This document shows positions 43,288 to 50,959 of a stretch of 64,000 nt of DNA, in pieces. Where the stretch lies: contig CBDCGS010000011.1 in the NCBI GenBank assembly GCA_965216915.1, forward strand, positions 310,001 to 374,000, read 5' to 3'. Numbering within the stretch: position 1 is the first letter of the stretch; each line of letters begins with the position of its first letter. Origin of the DNA: CBDCGS01 sp965216915 (GTDB taxonomy: Bacteria > Pseudomonadota > Alphaproteobacteria > UBA828). The notes below the pieces were generated by a model that saw only the letters and a list, made by a program, of their open reading frames with translations, was not told where the DNA came from and did no database searches. The translations under genes and the position numbers were made by a program.

Positions 43288-43452
43288 ATGCGCGTGGCAT
43301 CGATCCTCCTCCTCGTCGCGGCCCTTGGTCTCGCCGCCTGCGGCGGCAAGCCGCTTCATCCGAGCAAGTGGAAAGAGCCCGGCGGGGAGATCCCGCCCGG
43401 CGAAGGCCTCCTTTCGGGCGAGGATGGCAAATGGGTGATCTACGGCGACTAG
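43288..43452 (+). CDS. small lipoprotein of unknown function
   Basis: 54-aa protein with a classic lipoprotein signal, ILLLVAALGLAAC (lipobox LAAC, Cys ~18), and a mature part of about 37 residues rich in Pro, Gly and Lys, ending KWVIYGD. The ATG at 43288 is preferred over an in-frame ATG at 43252 because it begins the signal peptide. It lies 67 nt after mlaC on the same strand. The stop codon is inside the first bases of a 40-bp palindrome. I do not recognise the family. Confidence 0.65.
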   Translation: MRVASILLLVAALGLAACGGKPLHPSKWKEPGGEIPPGEGLLSGEDGKWVIYGD

Positions 43453-43490
43453 AGCATGTCACGTTCACTTATGCTCACGCGACATGCTCT
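43451..43490. repeat. 40-bp REP-like palindrome
   Basis: AGAGCATGTC at 43451-43460 and its exact complement GACATGCTCT at 43481-43490 enclose a 20-nt centre that is itself partly symmetrical. Similar GAGCATG...CATGCTC palindromes are dispersed in many alphaproteobacterial genomes (recalled, not searched). It starts within the stop codon of the preceding lipoprotein gene, so it may also serve as a transcription end. Confidence 0.7.
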
Positions 43491-43574
43491 CTCTCATTGG
43501 AATTGACGCAAATGCGTCGTCGTAGGTGATCCCACCTGCGCGGGATTTGCACTAGCACCCCCGCCGGCGCCGGC

Positions 43575-43943
43575 CTAGACGAAGGCTGCGTTGTAGATCA
43601 GCACCACAGCCCCGATCATGACGATCACGACCGCGCAAATCGCGCCGAGGAACAGCACGTTGCCGACCGTGCCGAGGGGATGAAAGATCCGCTCCGCGCG
43701 GCGCCGGCCAAACCCGCGTTTCTCGCGTCCCCCGATCACGGTCAGGAAGTAGCGTGAGGTGAGAAAGGGCAGGCTCACGCGGATATCGACCGCCTTGCGC
43801 CGCCACGTGGCCGACGCGAAGGCCTCCTGTAGCCCGGTGCGCTGCGCCTCCGACAGGCTCTCGCGGATCTCGGGTTGGAGGGCCTCGAGAAGTCGGTCGA
43901 AGAGTGGGTTCGTTTGATCTGGCTCGACGGCGGCATCGCTCAC
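43575..43943 (-). CDS. small membrane protein of unknown function
   Basis: 122 aa. The first ~75 residues are soluble and charged (LEALQPEIRESLSEAQRTGL), then a basic stretch (GREKRGFGRRRAERIF) precedes a hydrophobic C-terminus (VLFLGAICAVVIVMIGAVVL) forming one or two membrane helices. The positive patch before the helix predicts a cytoplasmic N-terminus. No family recognised. It is transcribed away from the small lipoprotein gene; the histidine kinase gene ends 62 bp upstream of its start. Confidence 0.6.
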   Translation of the reverse strand: MSDAAVEPDQTNPLFDRLLEALQPEIRESLSEAQRTGLQEAFASATWRRKAVDIRVSLPFLTSRYFLTVIGGREKRGFGRRRAERIFHPLGTVGNVLFLGAICAVVIVMIGAVVLIYNAAFV

Positions 43944-44004
43944 GCTCGGTCTCCCGCAAGTGACCGCCGACCCTATTCAGGGGTGTGTTAACGAGACCTT
44001 AAGG

Positions 44005-45435
44005 TCAGCGCCCGTTGTCGCCCTCGAGACTGTCTGGAAAGCGCAGACGGAACACGGTGCCCGTGGGGTCGCTCCGCTCCAACGTGATCTCGCCGCCGTG
44101 CCCCCGCACCAGATCGCGCGCAATCGTCAGGCCGAGGCCGGTGCTGTCGCTCCGACCGGCACCCGCAAAGGCCTCGAAGAGATGCTCGCGCGCCTCCTCC
44201 GGCAAGCCCGGTCCCGTGTCCGCGACCTCGACGACCGTGGCGTCGGCATCGCGCCAGGCGTTGACCCGCACGGTGCCGCCGCCGGTGTGGCGATCGATGG
44301 CCTCGACCGCGTTGCGCGTCAGGTTCATCACGATCCGGTAGACCTGATCGCGGTCCGCAACGAGCTCGATCTCCTCCGGCACGTCATTGCGCCAGATGAT
44401 CGCCGTGTCATCGGCGAGGGGCATGGCGGCGCGCACCTCCGCGACGAGCGGGGCCAGCGCAAATCGCGCGGGTTTCGGGTCCGGCTCGCCGGCCTTCGCG
44501 AAGCTCAGCGTCTGCGTGCACAGGTTGATCGCACGGTCGATCGCGGAGACGAGCGGCGCCGCGAGCTTCTGAACCTCCGGGTCCGACGCCATGGCCAGGC
44601 GGTCGGTCAAGAGCGCCGCGGTGGCGAGCATGTTGCGCAAATCGTGATTGATCTTGCTCACGGCGCTCCCGACATCGGCGAGCCGCGCTTTCTGGCGGAG
44701 CGCCGCGCGCACGCGGCGTTGCATCACCGCAAGCTCCCGCTGGGCAAGGCCGACCTCGTCGCCCCGCCGCGTGACCTGCACCACCGCGGACGCGTCTTCC
44801 GGGTCTCGCCGGAACGAGACCAAGCTGTCGGTGATCCGCCCCATCGGGCGTACCATAAGGAAGTGAAGGGAGAGATAGACGAGGAACGCGACGACCAACG
44901 CGAGCACGAGCGACAACGCCAAGATGCGCCCGGAATAATCGAGCATGGCGGCATGCAGCGAGGCTTCGGGAAGGACGATATCGACGACCGTCTCCGGTTC
45001 ATCGTCTGGCACGTGGCCGGTCACGCGAATCGTCCGCTCGCCGCCGTGCAGCAGCGCGTCGAACGCGTCGATGATCAGCGTGTAGGGCGTCGCCTCCATG
45101 AGATCGAACGCCGCGTGAACCTCGTCCGGCATCGGCTCGGACAGCACCAGCAGCCGCTGCCCGGGCCGCTTGAGCGAGATCGCGGACACACCAGCGCGAC
45201 TGAGGAGCGCGGCGCTCAGCTGCTCGGTGACCATCTGGTCGGGCGCCGCTTCAACGGCCAAGGCGGCTAGGCGCGAGGCGGCGATGCGTTCCTCCAGAAA
45301 CACCAGCCGATGGCGGGCGATCGACGGGACGTAGATCAGCACCTCGCCGAGCAGCACGAAGATTGCCGTCAGCACGAGTAGGCGCGCCGACATGCTCCGC
45401 GCGAGACGGGCGATGGTGGTGAGATTGATCTTCAC
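44005..45435 (-). CDS. membrane sensor histidine kinase
   Basis: 476 aa. Two membrane helices (LLVLTAIFVLLGEVLIYVPS ~19-38; LALSLVLALVVAFLVYLSLH ~175-195) bracket a periplasmic sensor of ~135 residues. A HAMP linker follows (MVRPMGRITDSLVSF). The phosphoacceptor is His264 in KINHDLRNML. The ATPase domain has N, G1 and G2 boxes (NLTRNAVEAIDRH, VADTGPGLPEEA, STGLGLTIARDLV). No response regulator gene is adjacent, so it is an orphan kinase in this window. The FAD oxidoreductase gene ends 70 bp upstream of its start. Confidence 0.9.
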   Translation of the reverse strand: MKINLTTIARLARSMSARLLVLTAIFVLLGEVLIYVPSIARHRLVFLEERIAASRLAALAVEAAPDQMVTEQLSAALLSRAGVSAISLKRPGQRLLVLSEPMPDEVHAAFDLMEATPYTLIIDAFDALLHGGERTIRVTGHVPDDEPETVVDIVLPEASLHAAMLDYSGRILALSLVLALVVAFLVYLSLHFLMVRPMGRITDSLVSFRRDPEDASAVVQVTRRGDEVGLAQRELAVMQRRVRAALRQKARLADVGSAVSKINHDLRNMLATAALLTDRLAMASDPEVQKLAAPLVSAIDRAINLCTQTLSFAKAGEPDPKPARFALAPLVAEVRAAMPLADDTAIIWRNDVPEEIELVADRDQVYRIVMNLTRNAVEAIDRHTGGGTVRVNAWRDADATVVEVADTGPGLPEEAREHLFEAFAGAGRSDSTGLGLTIARDLVRGHGGEITLERSDPTGTVFRLRFPDSLEGDNGR

Positions 45436-45505
45436 GGCGCTAGGGCGTTGATCGCTCCGTCACCACTTATAGGCATTCCCTCCGCCATGGGCCAGGGGAC
45501 GGGCG

Positions 45506-46903
45506 TCAACCGAAGCGCGCGAGGAAGCGGACGATGCGCCGCGTCCGCTCGCTGAAGAGCATCGGGAGATAGTAGCTCCCGGCCGCCCGCGCCGAGACCT
45601 CGCTGAGAGTGGGGTACGGGACGATCGCCTGCGCCAAGGCGGAGACCTTGAGGCCTCGCTGCACCGCCATGACCCAGGGCAGGATGAGCTCGCCGGCTTG
45701 CGGTCCGACGATCGAGGCACCGCGCACGCGCCCGCGCGGGGTCACGACGACCTTGATTAGGCCGTCCCCCGCACCCTCTGCGATGGCCCTGTCATTCTCG
45801 GCGAACGATGCGCGGAGCACGCGGATCGTCTCGCCGCGGGCCGTCGCCTCGGCTTCGCTGAGCCCGACATGGGCGAGCTCGGGATCGGTATAGGTGACCC
45901 AAGGCACCGCGGCATAGCGCGCCTTGGCGGGCAAGCGAAAGAGCGCGCTGCGCAGCACGAGGCGCGCCTGATAACCAGCCATGTGCGTAAAGCGGTAGGG
46001 GCCGACCACATCGCCGATCGCGTAGATGCGGCGGTTGCTGGTACGCAGTCCGCCGTCGACGGCGATGGTGGGCCCGTCCATGCGCACGCGCGCGCGCGCG
46101 AGATCCAGGTCTCCGACATTGGGTGCTCGCCCGGCCGCGACGAGCAGGTGCGTGCCGGTGATGGTCTCGGTATCGCCCGTGCCGCCGCCGGTGCCGCCGC
46201 CGCTGCCCGCGCAGCTGACCGAGACGCCGCCGGGCGCCGATGCGACCGAGCGCACCTCCGTGGCCTCGCGAAGCGTCACACCGTCCGCTGCGAGGCTCTC
46301 GCGCACGAAGGCGGTGAGCTCTGGGTCGTCGCGCCCGAGGATGCGTCCTTGTTCGATCACCGTCACACGCGCGCCGAGACGCCGAAAGGCCTGCGCCATC
46401 TCCACGCCGATCGGCCCGCCCCCCAGGATCACCAGATGATCCGGCGCCAAATCCGCGGTGAAAAGGGTCTCGTTCGTGAGGTAGGGCGTGCTGTCGAGGC
46501 CCGGAATGGGCGGGAGTGCGGGCACCGATCCGGTCGCCACGACGAACCGCCGCGCGCGCACGGTCGCGCCGCCGACGTCCAGCGTGTCGGGCCCGGTGAA
46601 GCGCGCCGTCTCGCGCAACACGCGCACGCCGAGGCCCTCGAAGCGCTCCTGGGAATCCTGCGGCGCGATCTCCGCAATGGTGCGCCGCAAATGCGCGAAG
46701 GCTGCCTCGAAGCCGTCGCCGCGCGCCGCCGCGGCGAGCAAGGCCTTCGACGGCACGCACCCGGTGTTCAGGCATTCGCCGCCCATCTCGCCGCGCTCTA
46801 CGAGGAGGACGCTGGCGCCGAGTTGGCTCGCGCCGGCGGCAACCGTGAGGCCGGCCGCGCCGGCGCCGATGACGCAGATGTCGACTTTGTGGGCGTCGGA
46901 CAA
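45506..46903 (-). CDS. FAD-dependent pyridine nucleotide-disulfide oxidoreductase
   Basis: 465 aa, class I flavin disulfide reductase. FAD motif CVIGAGAAGLTVAAGASQLG; the redox disulfide GGECLNTGCVPSKALL (Cys44, Cys49); the NAD(P) motif LVILGGGPIGVEMAQAFRRL; and a dimerisation domain (VTYTDPELAHVGLSEAEATA). Where dihydrolipoamide dehydrogenase has HPT with a catalytic His near the C-terminus, this protein reads VPYPTLSE, as in mercuric-reductase-like or transhydrogenase-like members. No lipoamide complex gene is nearby. A short Gly/Thr-rich insertion (SGGGTGGGTGD) lies near residue 235. Confidence 0.88.
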   Translation of the reverse strand: MSDAHKVDICVIGAGAAGLTVAAGASQLGASVLLVERGEMGGECLNTGCVPSKALLAAAARGDGFEAAFAHLRRTIAEIAPQDSQERFEGLGVRVLRETARFTGPDTLDVGGATVRARRFVVATGSVPALPPIPGLDSTPYLTNETLFTADLAPDHLVILGGGPIGVEMAQAFRRLGARVTVIEQGRILGRDDPELTAFVRESLAADGVTLREATEVRSVASAPGGVSVSCAGSGGGTGGGTGDTETITGTHLLVAAGRAPNVGDLDLARARVRMDGPTIAVDGGLRTSNRRIYAIGDVVGPYRFTHMAGYQARLVLRSALFRLPAKARYAAVPWVTYTDPELAHVGLSEAEATARGETIRVLRASFAENDRAIAEGAGDGLIKVVVTPRGRVRGASIVGPQAGELILPWVMAVQRGLKVSALAQAIVPYPTLSEVSARAAGSYYLPMLFSERTRRIVRFLARFG

Positions 46904-47000
46904 GCGAAAAGCACCCGTTTTGCGCGCGACTCCCGGGATCGCGCATGCGGTGGCGGATCATAGCCGCCCGACCCTTACCAAAAACTCCCGGGCCCGAACG

Positions 47001-47029
47001 TTGACTCGTGCACGGGCTGCGCCTATACA
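47001..47029 (+). promoter_or_regulatory. rpmH promoter
   Basis: TTGACT (47001-47006) and TATACA (47024-47029) with a 17-bp spacer, 55 bp before the rpmH start. This is the best sigma70 match in the window and would drive rpmH, rnpA, yidD and yidC. Confidence 0.7.
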
Positions 47030-47083
47030 GCGGACCTTCTTGCGCCGGACGCTCGAATGGTGCGGCGCATGCGGGAGAGCGAC

Positions 47084-47218
47084 GTGAAACGGACCTATCA
47101 GCCCAGCAATATCGTCCGCAAGCGCCGGCACGGCTTTCGCAGCCGGATGAAGGGCGTTGGCGGGCGACGCGTGCTCGCGCGGCGTCGCGCCAAGGGGCGC
47201 AAGCGCCTCTCCGTCTGA
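47084..47218 (+). CDS. rpmH: 50S ribosomal protein L34
   Basis: 44-aa basic ribosomal protein, MKRTYQPSNIVRKRRHGFRS at the N-terminus and the typical GRRVLARRRAKGRKRLSV end. GTG start at 47084, preceded by GGGAGAG. First gene of the conserved rpmH-rnpA-yidD-yidC block. Confidence 0.97.
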   Translation: MKRTYQPSNIVRKRRHGFRSRMKGVGGRRVLARRRAKGRKRLSV

Positions 47219-47222
47219 CGCC

Positions 47223-47624
47223 ATGGCCGCGCGCATCGCGCGCCTCAAGGAGCGTAAGGATTTTCTGCGGGTTGCCGCGGCGCGGCGCCGCTGGGCGACG
47301 CCGGGGCTCGTGCTGCAAGCCGCGCCGATGCCCCGTGCCGCGGCGGCCGGCGCCCCGTTGAGGGTCGGTTTCACGGCGAGCAAGCGCGTCGGCGGGGCTG
47401 TCGCGCGCAACCGCGCCAAGCGTCGATTGCGCGCCGCTGTGGCACGTGTTATGCCGGTGCGCGCTGCGTCGGGGCACGATTATGTCGTCATCGCGCGAAC
47501 GACCACGCTGACCCGCCCGTTCGAATCATTGGTCGAGGACCTGACGACCGCGTTGGGGCGGGTTGGCGCGGATAAAATGCACGGCGCCGGCGAGGCGAAC
47601 AGTGGCAACGGCGCGGCCGGCTAG
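47223..47624 (+). CDS. rnpA: ribonuclease P protein component
   Basis: 133-aa basic protein that assists the catalytic RNase P RNA (rnpB, 36.4-36.8 kb). It begins MAARIARLKERKDFLRVAAA; the RNR motif region is GFTASKRVGGAVARNRAKRR. The ATG at 47223 lies 5 nt after the rpmH stop; the open frame continues upstream through rpmH but only this start gives the RnpA N-terminus. The last ~15 residues (GAGEANSGNGAAG) are a non-conserved tail. Confidence 0.94.
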   Translation: MAARIARLKERKDFLRVAAARRRWATPGLVLQAAPMPRAAAAGAPLRVGFTASKRVGGAVARNRAKRRLRAAVARVMPVRAASGHDYVVIARTTTLTRPFESLVEDLTTALGRVGADKMHGAGEANSGNGAAG

Positions 47625-47656
47625 ACATGCGCGCACGGGTCGGGGACAACGGAACG

Positions 47657-47920
47657 ATGAGGGCGATCGCGCATTTGCTCGCGGGGCTGATCCGCGGATA
47701 TCAGCTCTTCATATCGCCGTTTCTGCCGCCAAGCTGCGGCTTCGAGCCAACCTGCTCGCACTATGCGCGCAGCGCCCTGCTCCGCCACGGCCCGTTGATC
47801 GGCAGCGCTCTTACGCTTTGGCGGATCTTGCGCTGCAACCCGTTCACCGGCGGCGGCTACGACCCGGTGCCCGAGGCACCGCTGCGCCTCAGGCGCTCGG
47901 CCCAGCGCGCCGCCGAGTAG
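47657..47920 (+). CDS. yidD: membrane protein insertion efficiency factor YidD
   Basis: 87-aa membrane-associated protein. Signature YQLFISPFLPPSCGFEPTCS and ALTLWRILRCNPFTGGGYDP, with the three conserved cysteines. Inferred to aid YidC-dependent insertion. The ATG at 47657 gives the usual N-terminus (MRAIAHLLAGLIRGYQLF); an in-frame ATG at 47627, 2 nt after rnpA, would add 10 residues and cannot be excluded. Confidence 0.93.
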   Translation: MRAIAHLLAGLIRGYQLFISPFLPPSCGFEPTCSHYARSALLRHGPLIGSALTLWRILRCNPFTGGGYDPVPEAPLRLRRSAQRAAE

Positions 47921-47944
47921 CGCGAACGAGCGTCCTTGCAAGCG

Positions 47945-50302
47945 ATGTTCACCCAGGACAAACGCAATCTCATCATCGCGGTCGCCGCGATCTTCGTGAT
48001 TCTGCTCGCCTGGCAGTTCCTCATGCCGGTCTTGTTTCCGCCCGACGAGCGTCCGCGTGCCGTCGTCCAGCAGACCACCACCGACGGGGTGCCGGCCGAC
48101 CAGGTGACGGTCACGCAGCCATCCGACGCCGTGGACGCGCCGGGCGCGGGCGTCGCCGAGGGAACACCCTCCATCGGTGACGAGGCGACGCGCCAAGCTT
48201 TGGCCGAAAGCCCCCGCCTCATGATCGATTCCGCGCGACTTGCGGGCTCGATCTCGCTCGTCGGCGGTCGCTTCGATGCGATCACGCTTAAGGACTATCG
48301 CGAGACCGCGGACGAGGAGAGCCCGGAGATCGAGCTTCTCGCGCCGCGCGACAGCGAGCGGCCCTATTTCGTCGATTTCGGCTGGGTGTCGGGCGCGGAT
48401 AGCGTGTCGCTCCCCGAGAGCGGCACCCTGTGGACGGCCGACCGTGAGGTCCTGACCACCGAGAAGCCGGTGACCCTCACCTGGAACAATGGCGCGGGCC
48501 TTGCGTTCACGCGGCGGATCGCCGTCGACGACCAGTTCGCCTTCTCGGTGACCCAGGAGGTGCGCAACACGAGCGCCGCGCCGATCGAGCTCGCGCCGTT
48601 CGCGCGGATCGCGCGGTTCACGGTGCCGTCGTCGACCCTGTTCAAACCGCTCTGGATCTTCGAAGACGGTGCGCTCGGCGTGCTCGGCGAAGACTATGTC
48701 GAGGGCGACTACGAGGATCTGCAGGACGCATTCTGGGCCCGGCAGGACAACCCCAATCTGCCCCCGCAATTCCGCCACGACGTGACCAGTGGCTGGATGG
48801 GGATCACCGACAAATACTGGCTGGTCGCGCTGATCCCCGAACAGCAGAAGCGCTTTGTCGGCAGCTTCGAGTATGTCCCGATCGAGCTCGGCAAGGTCGA
48901 TTCCTACCAGACGATCTTCCAGGGCGAGAAGGCGACCCTCAATCCGGGGCAGACGATCTCGGTGACCAATCATCTGTTCACCGGCGCGAAGGAGATCAGC
49001 GCGCTCGACCATTATGAGCAGACGCTCGGCGCGGACCGGTTCGATCTCGCGGTCGATTTTGGCCCCGCCTGGTTCCTCTCCAAGCCGATGTTCCATGCGA
49101 TCGACTTCTTCAATCGCATGACGGGCAATTTCGGCGTCGCGATCCTGCTGCTGACGATCTGCGTGCGCATCGTGCTCTTCCCGCTCGCCAACAAGGCCTA
49201 TGCCTCGATGAGCCGCATGCGCAAGGTGCAGCCGGAGATGATCCGGCTGCGTGAGCGCTACAAAGACGACAAGCAGAAAATGAACACGGAGCTGATGGCG
49301 CTCTACAAGCGGGAGAAGGCGAACCCCATCGCGGGCTGTCTGCCGCTCCTCGTGCAGCTGCCCGTCTTCTTCGCGCTTTACTACATGCTGTTCGTGACGA
49401 TCGAGATGCGTCACGCGCCCTTCTTCGGGTGGATCCAGGATCTCTCGGCGCCCGATCCTCTCACCTTCATCACGGCCTTCGGGTTCCTGGAATGGCCGGC
49501 GCCGGACTTCCTGCTGATCGGGATTTGGCCGATCGCCTTCGGGTTCACCATGTGGCTGCAGATGAAGCTCAATCCGCAGCCGATGGAGCCGATCCAGCAG
49601 AAGATTCTGATGGCGCTGCCGATCGTCTTCCTGTTCCTGTTCGCGCGCTTTCCCGCAGGACTCGTGGTCTATTGGACCTGGAACAACGTGCTCTCGATCG
49701 GCCAGCAATGGCTGATCATGCGCCGCATGGGGATCACCCGCGAGAGCCTCGCGGCGGACGCCGAGAAGATCAAGAAGATCAAGGAGCAGGCCGAGAAGGG
49801 TTTGCTCGCGAAACCGAGCCAATCACGGCGCCGCAAGAGCGCGGGCGGTACGACGCGCAGCAAGACGAGCGATGGCACCGCGCAACAGAGCCGCAAACGC
49901 GCCCGTCCGAGCAAAGCGAAAGAAAAGGCCGCGCGCGACGACAATGCGACGCCCCGGCAAAAACGCCAAACCCTGCGGGACCAAGCGGAGGCGCGGCAGC
50001 GCCAGCGGCAGCGCCAAAAGAGGGAGCGCGCGCGCGCCAAAGAGCGGGAGAAGCGCAAGAAATCCGCCGACACCGAGCCGCCCGCACCGCCCAAGAAATC
50101 GCGGCGTGAGCGGCGGGCGGAGCGCGCGGCGGCACGCGAGGGCAACGGCGGCGCCGGAGGCAATGCCGGTGCGGCATCGGGTCGCGGCAATGGCGCGGAT
50201 GGCGAGTCCCCGGCCGACGCGGATAGCGGCAACGCGGAGCCGCTCGCGGCGCCACGCCCGAGGCGACCCCGATCGAAAAAGCCGACGCAGCCCAGGCGCT
50301 AG
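47945..50302 (+). CDS. yidC: membrane protein insertase YidC with long basic C-terminal tail
   Basis: Inserts and folds inner-membrane proteins alone or with SecYEG. An N-terminal helix (NLIIAVAAIFVILLAWQFLM) precedes the large periplasmic P1 domain (~60-365). The five-helix insertase core starts at GNFGVAILLLTICVRIVLFP and includes QPEMIRLRERYKDDKQKMNT (cytoplasmic hairpin) and NPIAGCLPLLVQLPVFFALY, ending at QWLIMRRMGI (~597). Residues ~600-785 are a low-complexity tail rich in Lys, Arg, Ala and Gln. YidC is usually 550-620 aa; this one is 785 aa. ATG at 47945; a TTG at 47936 is also in frame. Confidence 0.96.
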   Translation: MFTQDKRNLIIAVAAIFVILLAWQFLMPVLFPPDERPRAVVQQTTTDGVPADQVTVTQPSDAVDAPGAGVAEGTPSIGDEATRQALAESPRLMIDSARLAGSISLVGGRFDAITLKDYRETADEESPEIELLAPRDSERPYFVDFGWVSGADSVSLPESGTLWTADREVLTTEKPVTLTWNNGAGLAFTRRIAVDDQFAFSVTQEVRNTSAAPIELAPFARIARFTVPSSTLFKPLWIFEDGALGVLGEDYVEGDYEDLQDAFWARQDNPNLPPQFRHDVTSGWMGITDKYWLVALIPEQQKRFVGSFEYVPIELGKVDSYQTIFQGEKATLNPGQTISVTNHLFTGAKEISALDHYEQTLGADRFDLAVDFGPAWFLSKPMFHAIDFFNRMTGNFGVAILLLTICVRIVLFPLANKAYASMSRMRKVQPEMIRLRERYKDDKQKMNTELMALYKREKANPIAGCLPLLVQLPVFFALYYMLFVTIEMRHAPFFGWIQDLSAPDPLTFITAFGFLEWPAPDFLLIGIWPIAFGFTMWLQMKLNPQPMEPIQQKILMALPIVFLFLFARFPAGLVVYWTWNNVLSIGQQWLIMRRMGITRESLAADAEKIKKIKEQAEKGLLAKPSQSRRRKSAGGTTRSKTSDGTAQQSRKRARPSKAKEKAARDDNATPRQKRQTLRDQAEARQRQRQRQKRERARAKEREKRKKSADTEPPAPPKKSRRERRAERAAAREGNGGAGGNAGAASGRGNGADGESPADADSGNAEPLAAPRPRRPRSKKPTQPRR

Positions 50303-50343
50303 AGGCCGGACGCCGGCTCTTCGCCCATGAATGCCGGTTCCTG

Positions 50344-50922
50344 ATGGGCGCGGTCTCGGTGCGCACATTGCCGGAGCCGACCCTCCCCGAGGTCGCCTTT
50401 GCAGGACGCTCCAACGTCGGCAAATCAAGCCTGATCAACGCGCTCACGGGGCGCCGCACGCTCGCACGCATCTCGCGCACGCCCGGGCGCACCCGCGAGC
50501 TCAACTTCTTCGACCTGGCCGGCGCGCTGATGCTGGTCGACCTGCCCGGCTATGGCTACGCCCAGGTCTCGCGCACCAAGGTCGAAGCCTGGACGCGGCT
50601 CGCCGAGGCCTATCTCAAAGGCCGCCAGACGCTGCGCCGGGTGTGCCTCCTCCTCGATGCGCGACGGGGCATCATGGATGCCGACCAACGGGTGATGCGC
50701 CTGCTCGATGAGAGCGCGGTCTCGTACCTGCCGGTGCTGACGAAGTGCGACAAGCTGCGGCCGGAGGCACTCGCCGCCCTCATGGGCACGCTTGACGATG
50801 CGCTCCGCCGCCACGTCGCCGCCTACCCTGAGATCGTCGCAACCAGCGCGCGCGCGGGCACCGGCATCCCCGAGCTTCGGGCTCATCTCGCTTCGCTGGC
50901 GAGCACGGGTGGAAGCGACTAA
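50344..50922 (+). CDS. engB: ribosome biogenesis GTP-binding protein EngB (YsxC/YihA)
   Basis: GTPase of 50S subunit assembly. G1 is FAGRSNVGKSSLINALTG, G3 is LVDLPGYGYAQVSRTK, G4 is TKCDKL and G5 is ATSARAGTGI. At 192 aa from this ATG it lacks the N-terminal helix normally present. That helix (EAGRRLFAHECRFL) is encoded in the same frame immediately upstream, within the end of yidC, but with no ATG, GTG or TTG before the in-frame stop at 50224. An ATC at 50272 with GAGG 8 nt upstream is a possible rare start. argB follows 37 nt downstream. Confidence 0.93.
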   Translation: MGAVSVRTLPEPTLPEVAFAGRSNVGKSSLINALTGRRTLARISRTPGRTRELNFFDLAGALMLVDLPGYGYAQVSRTKVEAWTRLAEAYLKGRQTLRRVCLLLDARRGIMDADQRVMRLLDESAVSYLPVLTKCDKLRPEALAALMGTLDDALRRHVAAYPEIVATSARAGTGIPELRAHLASLASTGGSD

Positions 50923-50959
50923 AGTTGGCGCCCGACCCGCGAGCCCCAGCGACCCTGCG

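Noticed and set aside
46904..47083. A replication origin near rpmH
   Set aside because: rpmH borders oriC in some bacteria, but no DnaA-box cluster or dnaA gene is visible; the stretch holds only the rpmH promoter.
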